From: Alphaproteobacteria bacterium
Lineage (GTDB): Bacteria > Pseudomonadota > Alphaproteobacteria > JABAAW01
Direction of reading: 5' to 3'
DNA length: 12,884 bases
Assembly (NCBI GenBank): GCA_014239005.1
Contig: JABAAA010000022.1
Location: 1-12,884 of the forward strand
Of this stretch, positions 1 through 5,743 are shown piece by piece. How positions within the stretch are numbered: the stretch's first letter is position 1; each line of letters opens with the position of its first letter. The notes below the pieces were generated by a model that saw nothing but the letters and a program-made list of their open reading frames with translations, was not told the DNA's origin and did no database searches. Position numbers and translations under genes: made by a program.

Positions 1-474
1 CACCAAAGCCGCCACATAAGCGCAGTTCTGCAAGCATTGCTCGAGCGCGTGCTTGTAAAGGTCGTCGTATGCACACACAGGAAACGGCAACCCGCGCAAG
101 CTCGCCGAGTTGCGCGCAAGCCACGGCGGATTGGTCACGCACACCTGATAGCCTTGCGGAAAGTTTTCCAGCGTATCGCGCCTTTTTACTTTTTTGATTA
201 CCTCCTTGATTACCTTCTTGCTCAGCCCCTTCGTCGCAGGCGCGATGTCAAAGGCGCTTGCTGCGCCCAACAAACCGACCTCTTCCAGCTTTTGCAAAAG
301 GTCTCCCCGTCCGGCAAAGGGCTCCAACAAACGACGACGCGGCAAGCCCGCCTCCCTCGCCCACGCGCGAAAAGCCCGCAAAGCAAAAGGATTCGTTTCT
401 CCCGCCGTATAGTAGCGACCCTGCCTGCGCTTGGAATCGCAAGCAGGCACAGGGCAACCCCGAACGCTGCTCAT
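1..474 (-). CDS. N6-adenine-type DNA methyltransferase, N-terminal part (runs off left edge)
   Basis: The frame is open from an ATG at 474 down to base 1, giving the first 158 residues. It shows an N-terminal YYTAGETNPF segment, a SAM-binding motif I (LEPFAGRGD, about residues 52-60), an acidic FDI at the end of the second strand (about 76-78), and the catalytic motif IV NPPW (about 116-119), followed by LARNSASLRGLPFP. Motif order I then IV, with NPPW, is that of amino-methyltransferases that methylate adenine N6 in DNA, often of the gamma/Eco57I kind. The target-recognition part lies outside the window, so specificity cannot be judged. The start is fixed by a strong AAGGAGGT Shine-Dalgarno at 483-490, 8 nt upstream. 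Between the FDI and NPPW motifs sits a lysine-rich insert (KKVIKEVIKKVKR) made of a 12-bp DNA repeat. The gene is downstream of rsmB on the same strand, 108 nt away. It could be an orphan enzyme or half of a restriction-modification pair. The class is fairly sure, the exact family less so. Confidence 0.78.
   Translation of the reverse strand, partial: MSSVRGCPVPACDSKRRQGRYYTAGETNPFALRAFRAWAREAGLPRRRLLEPFAGRGDLLQKLEEVGLLGAASAFDIAPATKGLSKKVIKEVIKKVKRRDTLENFPQGYQVCVTNPPWLARNSASLRGLPFPVCAYDDLYKHALEQCLQNCAYVAALV
181..215 (-). repeat. 12-bp tandem repeat inside the methyltransferase gene
   Basis: On the minus strand the unit AGGTAATCAAGG (215-204) is followed by AGGTAATCAAAA (203-192) and a decayed third copy AAGTAAAAAGG (191-181). 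The period is 12 bp, so the frame is kept and the protein carries KVIK-EVIK-KVKR. It falls between motifs I and IV, where related enzymes normally have only a short linker. Confidence 0.8.
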
Positions 475-482
475 CTTGTCCG

Positions 483-490
483 ACCTCCTT
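483..490 (-). promoter_or_regulatory. Strong ribosome binding site of the methyltransferase gene
   Basis: On the minus strand AAGGAGGT lies 8 nt before the ATG at 474. It is a near-complete anti-16S match, the strongest in the window, and it settles the start codon. Confidence 0.85.
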
Positions 491-493
491 TCT

Positions 494-581
494 CTCTTGG
501 CAAGTTGTCCACAAACAATTCTCAAGTTATCCCAAAGTTGTTCCAGCGTTATCCACAAGTTATTCCCAATGTATCCCATGA
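494..581. repeat. Eight-unit 11-bp tandem array with DnaA-box core
   Basis: Read on the plus strand in strict 11-bp register from 494: CTCTTGGCAAG, TTGTCCACAAA, CAATTCTCAAG, TTATCCCAAAG, TTGTTCCAGCG, TTATCCACAAG, TTATTCCCAAT, GTATCCCATGA. The consensus is TTATCCCAAAG. Unit 6 contains the perfect DnaA 9-mer TTATCCACA (549-557). Unit 2 (TTGTCCACA, 505-513) and unit 7 (TTATTCCCA, 560-568) differ from the DnaA consensus TTATNCACA at one position. The array fills nearly all of the gap between the rsmB stop and the ribosome binding site of the methyltransferase. An 11-bp period places all units on about the same face of the helix. Binding by DnaA is inference; the periodic structure is seen directly. 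Confidence 0.8.
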
Positions 582-582
582 T

Positions 583-1887
583 TTATGGCTTTTTGATTTT
601 GGCAGCGAAGAATCCGTCCATCCCCCCTTTCTCTTTCTCAAAGAAAGGCAAGGTGCGCAAAAAGCCCTGCTCGGTGATGAAATGCTCGCGCCCGAACACC
701 TCCTCCTCGGAGAACGGAACGACCTCCGCTCCCCCCAGCTTTGGCAAGCAACGCTCGATCACCTCCTCGCCCTCCTCGCGCTGCAAAGAACAGCAAGCAT
801 AGACCAGCAAGCCGCCGCTGGCAACCGAACGCCACGCCGCTGTCAGCAATCGACATTGCAAGGCATGCAAACGCTTCACCTCCTCTTGCGACTTCAAATG
901 CAAGATGTCGGGATGCCTGCGGATCGTCCCCGTACCCGAACAGGGCGCGTCCAACATCACCGCCTTGTACTGCTTCTGTTCGGCAAAGTCTTCCAAGTCG
1001 GCCAAGACCGAACGCGTGATTTCTGTAAAGCCCGTGCGCTCCAAGTTCTCTTGCAGCGTCTTCAGGCGCTCTTGAGAATAGTCGATCGCGGTCACGCGCG
1101 CTCCCGCCGCCGCCAGCTGACAGGTCTTGCCGCCCGGCGCGGCGCACAAGTCCAAGATTTCCATGCCGCGAACATCGCCGAAAGCACGGATCGGCAAGGC
1201 TGCCGCGGGATCTTGCACCCACCACGCGCCTTCGGCAAAGCCCTCGAGCTCGCGCACGCGCGACCCCTCTGACAATATCAACGATTGTCCGAACACCCTT
1301 TTTGCTTGCAAACGCTGCTCCCATTCTTCTGGATCCCCCTTGACGTTGACGGCGAGCAGCGGCGAGAGCATGTGCTGCTCTACGATGCTGTCGCGCGCCT
1401 CTTCTCCGAAGATTTTTCCCCAGCTCTGCCACAGCCAATGCGGCGTGGAGAGTCGCAAATGCCTTTTGCGCTCCGGCAGCAAGGTCGCCTTGCGACGCGC
1501 CATGTTGCGCAACAAGGCATTGACGAGCGAACAATAACGCCCTCCGCCGAGCGTCTCGACCATGGAGACGGCATTGGAGACGACGGCATAATCCTTCGTC
1601 TCCAACAGCAGCAGCTGTGCTGCCGCCAAACGCATGACCATGCGCAAGCGTACTGTGTCGGGACCCGCAAGCGGTCGCGCGAGCAAGACGTCGATGACCT
1701 CGTCGAGCGCGCCCAAGTTCCTGAGCACGCTGTTCGTTAGCAGATGCGCAAAGGCACGTTCGCGCGGCTCCAACAGGTTCATGCTCCTGTTGTCGGAGAA
1801 TGCCTGATGCAAGGGCTTGCGCCGCAGCAGGACGCTGTTCAAACAATGCAACGCCGCCGTGCGTGCGTTCGACAGACGTTCAACCAC
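583..1887 (-). CDS. rsmB: 16S rRNA (cytosine-967-C5)-methyltransferase RsmB
   Basis: Cytosolic enzyme that transfers a methyl group from SAM to C5 of a cytosine in 16S rRNA (C967 in E. coli). Residues 1-140 form the NusB-like RNA-binding domain. The catalytic domain has motif I LDLCAAPGGK (245-254), motif IV DAPCSGTG (313-320, Cys316) and motif VI YACCSL (363-368). The catalytic Cys is expected to be Cys366, in the place of the usual YxTCSL, so the Thr has become Cys. The C-terminus MDGFFAAK is typical. The length of 434 aa is usual for the family. The start is a GTG at 1887 with a GAGGGG stretch about 10 nt upstream. It lies 95 nt after flgH on the same strand, so it may be read from the flagellar operon or from its own promoter in that gap. 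Its stop codon abuts the 11-bp array. Confidence 0.95.
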   Translation of the reverse strand: MVERLSNARTAALHCLNSVLLRRKPLHQAFSDNRSMNLLEPRERAFAHLLTNSVLRNLGALDEVIDVLLARPLAGPDTVRLRMVMRLAAAQLLLLETKDYAVVSNAVSMVETLGGGRYCSLVNALLRNMARRKATLLPERKRHLRLSTPHWLWQSWGKIFGEEARDSIVEQHMLSPLLAVNVKGDPEEWEQRLQAKRVFGQSLILSEGSRVRELEGFAEGAWWVQDPAAALPIRAFGDVRGMEILDLCAAPGGKTCQLAAAGARVTAIDYSQERLKTLQENLERTGFTEITRSVLADLEDFAEQKQYKAVMLDAPCSGTGTIRRHPDILHLKSQEEVKRLHALQCRLLTAAWRSVASGGLLVYACCSLQREEGEEVIERCLPKLGGAEVVPFSEEEVFGREHFITEQGFLRTLPFFEKEKGGMDGFFAAKIKKP

Positions 1888-1932
1888 GACCTGCCCCCCC
1901 TCGAAATGTCAGGCAATTTTTTTGACAACCGC

Positions 1933-1963
1933 AAGGACAGGATACTTGAAGAACCTTGTCCTT
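1933..1963. other. Imperfect inverted repeat between flgH and rsmB
   Basis: AAGGACAGG (1933-1941) and CCTTGTCCTT (1954-1963) can pair as a 7-bp stem, a one-base bulge and 2 more pairs, around a 12-nt loop. It lies in the 95-nt gap downstream of flgH. No T-run follows on the minus strand, so it is not a standard intrinsic terminator. It could be an RNA-stability hairpin or a protein-binding site. Confidence 0.4.
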
Positions 1964-1982
1964 TCCCCCGCACGCGCACGCT

Positions 1983-2768
1983 CTAGAAGGGCAGAAGCAC
2001 ATCGGCGATTTGCGTCCCTATCTTGGGCTGTTGCAAGTTACTGAGCATGCCGCGACCGCCGTAGGCGACGCGCGCCTCGGCGATTTTGTCGAAGGCGATC
2101 GTGTTGTTGTTGGCGATGTCCTGCGGTCGCAAGACGCCCGCCACGTGCAAGACGCGCACTTCAAAGTTGACGCGCAATTCCTGTCTGCCGTAGACGACCA
2201 AATTGCCGTTCGGCAAGGTCTGCGTCACGACGGCAGCGACGCGCATCGTGATGCGTTCGTCGCGCGAGATCGTGCCTGAGCCTTGCGTCGCGCTTTGCGA
2301 GGCACCGTCGAACAGGTCGTTCAGCGGCGGCGCCAAAGGAAAGAATGTGCGCACCGTCGTATCGAGCGCGCCCAAGGCGCCGTTCTGCGTCTCCTTGCTG
2401 TTCGAACGCGAGCGCTGGGTCGCGTTGTTCAGCTCTGCCGAATCTTGCACATCGATCAGCACAGTGACGATGTCGCCGATCCTTGTCGCGCGCAAGTCCT
2501 TGAAAAAGGCACGCGATCCCGCTCGCCACAGCGAGCTCGGATTGCGCTGCAACTGTTGCGGTGCGGGCATCGGCATCTCGACCTTGCGATAGTCCTTGCG
2601 CGTCGTCGGATCTTGAATCGGAGAAAGCGGCGGCGTTTCGCCCACGCGCGTCAACCCCGCGCAACCCGCCTGCGCGACAACCGCCACAAGGAGCGCAGCA
2701 CCACAAAGGTGCGAACGAAGACGTTGCCAACGAGGTGATGGTGAGGTGATCGTTTTCATGTTCATCAT
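1983..2768 (-). CDS. flgH: Flagellar L-ring lipoprotein FlgH
   Basis: Subunit of the L-ring, the outer-membrane bushing of the flagellar rod. Residues 1-36 form a lipoprotein signal: a basic N-region (SPRWQRLRSH), a hydrophobic core (AALLVAVVA), then QAGC with Cys36 as the lipidated residue. The -3 position is Gln instead of the usual Leu, which weakens the lipobox. The mature part carries family hallmarks: SLWRAGSRAFFKDLRAT, RIGDIVTVLIDV, ITMRVAAVV, LPNGNLVVYGRQEL, NFEVRVLHVAGVLRPQDI and the YGGRGML...QPKIGTQIADVLLPF ending. The length of 261 aa is in the family range. The start codon overlaps the flgA stop as ATGA, with GGGGAG 6 nt upstream, so the two genes are translationally coupled. Confidence 0.96.
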   Translation of the reverse strand: MMNMKTITSPSPRWQRLRSHLCGAALLVAVVAQAGCAGLTRVGETPPLSPIQDPTTRKDYRKVEMPMPAPQQLQRNPSSLWRAGSRAFFKDLRATRIGDIVTVLIDVQDSAELNNATQRSRSNSKETQNGALGALDTTVRTFFPLAPPLNDLFDGASQSATQGSGTISRDERITMRVAAVVTQTLPNGNLVVYGRQELRVNFEVRVLHVAGVLRPQDIANNNTIAFDKIAEARVAYGGRGMLSNLQQPKIGTQIADVLLPF

Positions 2769-3859
2769 GGTGTTCTCCCCACCGAATTATCGCTTAAGGG
2801 TTCGTTCAACAGGGCGTCGTAACGCTTTTGCCTTTGCGCTCTGAAAGGATTGTCTGCTCGCTTGCGCTGCTCCCCCGTCGTCGATGCTTCCAGGGCGGAG
2901 TCCTGTTCGTTCGTCCCCGCCTTAAATATCTGTGAGCGGACCGTAGCATGTCCTGCGCCATCGACGACCGCCAAGAATTCGCGCCCGCTAAACTTGTTGC
3001 GCAAGCGCACCGTCTCGCCGTGCGTGCCGTCGTTCAAGGCGAGCGCCTGCAAGACGACGCGCACGCCGTTGTGTCTGTAAGTCACTTGCACTGTGGATCG
3101 TCGTTTGACAAGGCGAGCGGGTCGCAAGTCGCGCGCGCGCAAGATGTCCCCCGCCTTGCGGCGAAAGCGCACTTCCATACCGAGCGCCTGATCGATGTCG
3201 GTCAGCGCGTAGGTGAGTTTTCGGCTCGCCGGACGTTCGACTTTTTTCAAGTCTGCGCGTGTGAGACGCGTGCCGTAGAGGAGCACGCGCCGCGCTGCCA
3301 GCACACGCACATAGGGTATCGCCTCGCCTCGAAGAGAAATAGTTCGCAAGACTGGTCGCTCGTGTGCCGTTTCTTCGCCATGTCGTGCACCTTGTCGCGC
3401 GTTTTTTTGTACGCGATGGTAGGGTTCGCTGACGGTGATTCGCGCCGAGAATCGCCTGCTCGCCTCATCCCAAAAGAGGGATCGCACGCGCAGCTTTCCT
3501 CGTTCGGGAAAGTCTTCGGGCAGGGTGAGTCGCAGCCTGCCCGTCTTGTAGCGTCCGCTCCACGCCTTGTGGCGAAGGGCTTGCAGCAGCAGTGTCTTCA
3601 CCTCGTAGTGCGAAGCGAAGCGCATGTCGTGTGTCGGATTGTTCTCTGCTTCCTCCCACTGGTTTGCGGACGCGTCGAAGAGGGCTGCGACGAGCAGAGC
3701 CAAAAAGAGCGCGACACAACAAGCGATCAAGATTTTCTCGCAGAACCTCCCGATTCTTCGCGCGAAGCCATTTTTTGGGCTCTTCTTGTGCGGCATGCTG
3801 CGTGTCAGGTCGCGATGCGAGGGAGTTCGCGGCGGCGACGAAGGTAGGGAGTTGTTCAA
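2765..3859 (-). CDS. flgA: Flagellar basal body P-ring chaperone FlgA
   Basis: Periplasmic chaperone for P-ring (FlgI) assembly. A signal segment (about residues 43-61, ILIACCVALFLALLVAALF, then DASA) follows a basic N-region. A SAF-type domain begins around 183 (VRVLAARRVLLYGTRLTRAD) and the FlgA C-terminal fold runs to about 308 (KRRSTVQVTYRHNGVRVVLQ, then SGREFLAVVDGAGHATV). About 55 further residues, charged and low in complexity, extend past the usual family end. The listed start is a TTG at 3859. An ATG at 3796 (residue 22, MPHKKSPKNG) would give a more ordinary signal peptide and is a real alternative; neither has a clear Shine-Dalgarno. The gene follows flgG by 27 nt and overlaps flgH by 4 nt. 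Confidence 0.92.
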   Translation of the reverse strand: MNNSLPSSPPRTPSHRDLTRSMPHKKSPKNGFARRIGRFCEKILIACCVALFLALLVAALFDASANQWEEAENNPTHDMRFASHYEVKTLLLQALRHKAWSGRYKTGRLRLTLPEDFPERGKLRVRSLFWDEASRRFSARITVSEPYHRVQKNARQGARHGEETAHERPVLRTISLRGEAIPYVRVLAARRVLLYGTRLTRADLKKVERPASRKLTYALTDIDQALGMEVRFRRKAGDILRARDLRPARLVKRRSTVQVTYRHNGVRVVLQALALNDGTHGETVRLRNKFSGREFLAVVDGAGHATVRSQIFKAGTNEQDSALEASTTGEQRKRADNPFRAQRQKRYDALLNEPLSDNSVGRTP

Positions 3860-3886
3860 GGTTCAGCCGTGTTGTGTCGAGTTTTG

Positions 3887-4675
3887 TTATCGAATGTTGG
3901 TGGTGGTGGCGGAGATTTGGTCTGCGGTTTCGATGACTTTGGAGTTCATCTCGTAGGCACGTTGAGCGGAGATCATGGCGGTGAGTTCTTCGACCGCCTC
4001 GACATTGGCAGCCTCCAGGTATCCTTGCAAGAGCGTTCCGAATCCTGCTGCGCCTGGCGTGTTGACATTCGGCACGCCGGATGCGGGGGTTTGTGCGTAG
4101 AGGTTGTCGCCCAATGCTTCCAGTCCCGCTTCGTTGGGAAAGGTTGCCAAGTCCATCTGTCCGAGGAATTGTGGTTGCACCTCGCCCTCGATGCTTGCAA
4201 AGACCTGTCCGTTGCGGTTGATGGTGATGTCGATGGCGTCTTCCGGCACGGCGATCACGGGCAGGATGGGATAGCCGTCGACGGTGACGAACGCGCCTTC
4301 TGCGCTCAGCTGCAAAGAGCCCGATCGTGTATAGACTTCCGTTCCGTTCGGGTGATCGACGCGAAAGTATCCTCTGCCGCTGATGGCGAGGTCGAGCGCG
4401 TTGTTGGTGGTGACCAAGTTGCCTTGGTTGTGAATTCGATAGACGCCTGAGATGCGCGTACCGAGTCCGCGTTGGACGCCGACAGGAACGATGGTGTCTT
4501 CTTCCGAAGAGATGGATCCTACCTGTCGAATGTTTTGGTAGAGCAGGTCTTGAAAGACGGGACGGCTCTTTTTGAAAGCAGTCGTGTTCAGGTTGGCGAT
4601 ATTGTTCGCCGTCGTCTCGACGAGAAACTGCTGGGCAAGCATTCCCGACGCTCCGACATGCAAGGCACTCATCAT
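3887..4675 (-). CDS. flgG: Flagellar basal-body distal rod protein FlgG
   Basis: Structural protein of the distal rod, which passes through the P- and L-rings. The N-terminus (SALHVGASGMLAQQF, TTANNIANLNTTAFKK) is the classic rod/hook heptad signature. The central part has NQGNLVTTNNALDLAISGRG and YFRVDHPNGTEVYTRSG, and the C-terminus has LLQGYLEAANVEAVEELT and ISAQRAYEMNSKVIETAD. At 262 aa it matches the family length exactly. GGAG lies about 7-8 nt before the ATG. It lies 51 nt after flgF and is co-directional with flgA and flgH, and the set supplies the distal rod and outer rings. Confidence 0.97.
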   Translation of the reverse strand: MMSALHVGASGMLAQQFLVETTANNIANLNTTAFKKSRPVFQDLLYQNIRQVGSISSEEDTIVPVGVQRGLGTRISGVYRIHNQGNLVTTNNALDLAISGRGYFRVDHPNGTEVYTRSGSLQLSAEGAFVTVDGYPILPVIAVPEDAIDITINRNGQVFASIEGEVQPQFLGQMDLATFPNEAGLEALGDNLYAQTPASGVPNVNTPGAAGFGTLLQGYLEAANVEAVEELTAMISAQRAYEMNSKVIETADQISATTTNIR

Positions 4676-4695
4676 GGTTCTGCTCCGTGGAAACT

Positions 4696-4725
4696 CGTGA
4701 GATAGGTTAGCGTGAGATAGGTTAG
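4696..4725. repeat. Exact 15-bp tandem duplication between flgF and flgG
   Basis: CGTGAGATAGGTTAG occurs at 4696-4710 and again at 4711-4725 without mismatch, followed by a partial ATTAG. It sits directly beyond the flgF stop codon, in the 51-nt flgF-flgG gap. Confidence 0.9.
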
Positions 4726-4726
4726 A

Positions 4727-5458
4727 TTAGAGTCGTGTGAGGGTTCGGATCGCCTCTTGGGCGCGTCGGTCCTCGATTTCGAGATAGCTTGTCATCTGGC
4801 GATAGTTCCGCTCGACATCGATCAGTTGCACAAGCTCGCGCACCGGCTCGACATTGGAAAGCTCGCGTGCACCTTGCACGATCGTCGCCTGCTCGGCAAA
4901 GGCACGCGCTTGATTGTCGCTCGCGCGGTAGTAGAGGCTATCGAGTTTTTCTAGGGCGCCCTCGTTGTCGAACGCGACGACGGAAAGCTGGGCGACACGA
5001 TCGTTGTCGACATAGACGACGCCTTCGGGAGAAATGGAGATGCTCTCCCACCCCTCCGGCAAGTCGATCGTTTGCTCGCCACGGTCCAAGAGCAGGTTGC
5101 CGTCGGGAAGCGCCAGTCGGTTTTCGCTGTCGATGGCGAAGGTTCCCGAGCGCGTGTACAGCACGCCCTGCGGCGCCAAGACGGAGAACCACCCTCCGCC
5201 GCGCAAGGCAACATCCAACGGGTCGCGTGTGATCTGCAACGCTCCCTCGCGTGGGTCGCGCGAAATGTTGACCGCCTCGCTAAAAGCAAGCTCGCCGCTC
5301 GATTCTGTCGTCTGGGTGCGCACCAGCAGGTCGTGAAACGCCATACGGTCGGCACGATAGGCGCCCGTGTTGCTGTTCGCCAAGTTGTTCGCCACCATGT
5401 CCAGCTGCTGGCGTAAGCCGAGCTGACGCGACAAGCCTATGTAAAGTCCGTTTTCCAT
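4727..5458 (-). CDS. flgF: Flagellar basal-body proximal/distal rod protein FlgF
   Basis: Rod protein paralogous to FlgG. The protein starts MENGLYIGLSRQLGLRQQLD and continues MVANNLANSNTGAYRADR, the standard FlgF opening. Later motifs are DPLDVALRGGGWFSV, GVLYTRSGTFAID and, at the C-terminus, GARELSNVEPVRELVQLIDV and RNYRQMTSYLEIE. The length of 243 aa is normal. The frame stays open for 91 codons upstream to 5731, but the ATG at 5458 is chosen because family members begin there, a GAGAG lies 8 nt upstream, and a sigma-54 promoter lies inside the upstream extension. It is the first gene of the leftward flagellar operon flgF-flgG-flgA-flgH. Confidence 0.95.
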   Translation of the reverse strand: MENGLYIGLSRQLGLRQQLDMVANNLANSNTGAYRADRMAFHDLLVRTQTTESSGELAFSEAVNISRDPREGALQITRDPLDVALRGGGWFSVLAPQGVLYTRSGTFAIDSENRLALPDGNLLLDRGEQTIDLPEGWESISISPEGVVYVDNDRVAQLSVVAFDNEGALEKLDSLYYRASDNQARAFAEQATIVQGARELSNVEPVRELVQLIDVERNYRQMTSYLEIEDRRAQEAIRTLTRL

Positions 5459-5470
5459 CTCCGTGTCTCT

Positions 5471-5502
5471 CTTGCTGTGTCGCTTGCTTGCTGTGTCCGT
5501 TT
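5471..5502. repeat. 16-bp direct repeat in the flgF leader
   Basis: CTTGCTGTGTC occurs at 5471-5481 and 5487-5497, a 16-bp period. It lies just upstream of the flgF ribosome binding site, within the presumed 5' untranslated region. Confidence 0.75.
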
Positions 5503-5542
5503 CCGTCTCTCGGTTCGCGAGTTTTTGTCGAAGGGGTGCTGC

Positions 5543-5586
5543 TGGGTTGCGGGAAGGGTTGTGTTGGGTTGCGGGAAGGGTTGTTG
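5543..5586. repeat. 22-bp direct repeat in the flgF leader
   Basis: TGGGTTGCGGGAAGGGTTGT occurs at 5543-5562 and identically at 5565-5584. The 22-bp period is about two helical turns. It lies between the predicted sigma-54 start site and flgF, so it would be transcribed as leader RNA. It could equally be a paired protein-binding site. Confidence 0.88.
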
Positions 5587-5598
5587 CAAGACAAGGAA

Positions 5599-5613
5599 GC
5601 AAGACTTGTGCCA
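5599..5613 (-). promoter_or_regulatory. Sigma-54 (-24/-12) promoter facing flgF
   Basis: The minus strand reads TTGGCACAAGTCTTGCTT (5614-5597). The TGGCAC -24 element (5613-5608), a 5-nt spacer and the TTGC -12 element (5602-5599) match the RpoN consensus TGGCAC-N5-TTGC fully. Transcription would begin near 5588 and leave a leader of about 130 nt before flgF. Rod and ring genes are RpoN-dependent in many proteobacteria with an NtrC-type activator. No activator gene is in the window. Confidence 0.82.
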
Positions 5614-5633
5614 ATCTCTTTTCAATCTCTTTT
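5612..5633. repeat. Exact 11-bp tandem duplication next to the sigma-54 promoter
   Basis: CAATCTCTTTT occurs at 5612-5622 and 5623-5633 without mismatch. It lies immediately upstream of the -24 element on the minus strand and overlaps its edge by two bases, which places one unit one helical turn behind the promoter. Confidence 0.88.
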
Positions 5634-5640
5634 AGGACAA

Positions 5641-5657
5641 GCACGGCTTCGTGCCAA
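5641..5657. other. Short hairpin overlapping a second -24-like element
   Basis: GCACG (5641-5645), a GCTT loop and CGTGC (5650-5654) form a perfect 5-bp stem. On the minus strand the same bases begin TTGGCACG (5657-5650), a perfect sigma-54 -24 element. The only downstream GC lies 11 rather than 10 nt away, so it should not work as a normal sigma-54 promoter. It could be a decayed promoter or a binding site. Confidence 0.45.
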
Positions 5658-5663
5658 AAAACT

Positions 5664-5672
5664 TGTGGATAA
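5664..5672 (-). promoter_or_regulatory. Perfect DnaA box in the flgF-fliL spacer
   Basis: TGTGGATAA on the plus strand is TTATCCACA on the minus strand, the strongest DnaA 9-mer. It lies in the 285-bp spacer between the divergent flagellar operons, about 50-70 bp behind the flgF sigma-54 site. It is a single box; whether DnaA binds it is unknown. Confidence 0.5.
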
Positions 5673-5743
5673 GATGGCTGATTTTGCGCGTTCGTGCAAA
5701 AAGCGCTTGATTTTGGAGAAAAACAAGGCAAGATAGAGGGTGA

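Noticed and set aside
494..581. Calling the 11-bp array a chromosomal replication origin
   Set aside because: No clear AT-rich unwinding region next to it, no dnaA, dnaN, hemE or parA neighbours, and only one perfect DnaA box; kept as a binding-site hypothesis only.
494..581. CRISPR array
   Set aside because: Units are 11 bp and contiguous with no spacers; none of the other repeats has repeat-spacer architecture and no cas genes are present.
37..1272. Long plus-strand ORF of 411 aa opposite rsmB and the methyltransferase
   Set aside because: Arg/Gln/His-rich composition without motifs, entirely antisense to two genes with clear family motifs and start signals; typical GC-rich shadow.
638..1846. 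Second long minus-strand frame of 402 aa within rsmB
   Set aside because: Ala/Arg/Gly-rich out-of-phase translation of rsmB, which itself has all catalytic motifs in the other frame.
1933..1963. Intrinsic terminator after flgH
   Set aside because: The hairpin has a bulge and no downstream T-run on the minus strand; the nearest T/A tract is on the wrong side.
2948..3847. Plus-strand ORF of 299 aa opposite flgA
   Set aside because: No recognisable domain, and it mirrors the flgA reading frame over its whole length.
5459..5731. N-terminal extension of FlgF by 91 residues
   Set aside because: FlgF proteins start at MENGLY-like sequence; the extension is low in complexity, made of DNA repeats, and contains a sigma-54 promoter, so it is leader DNA that happens to be open.
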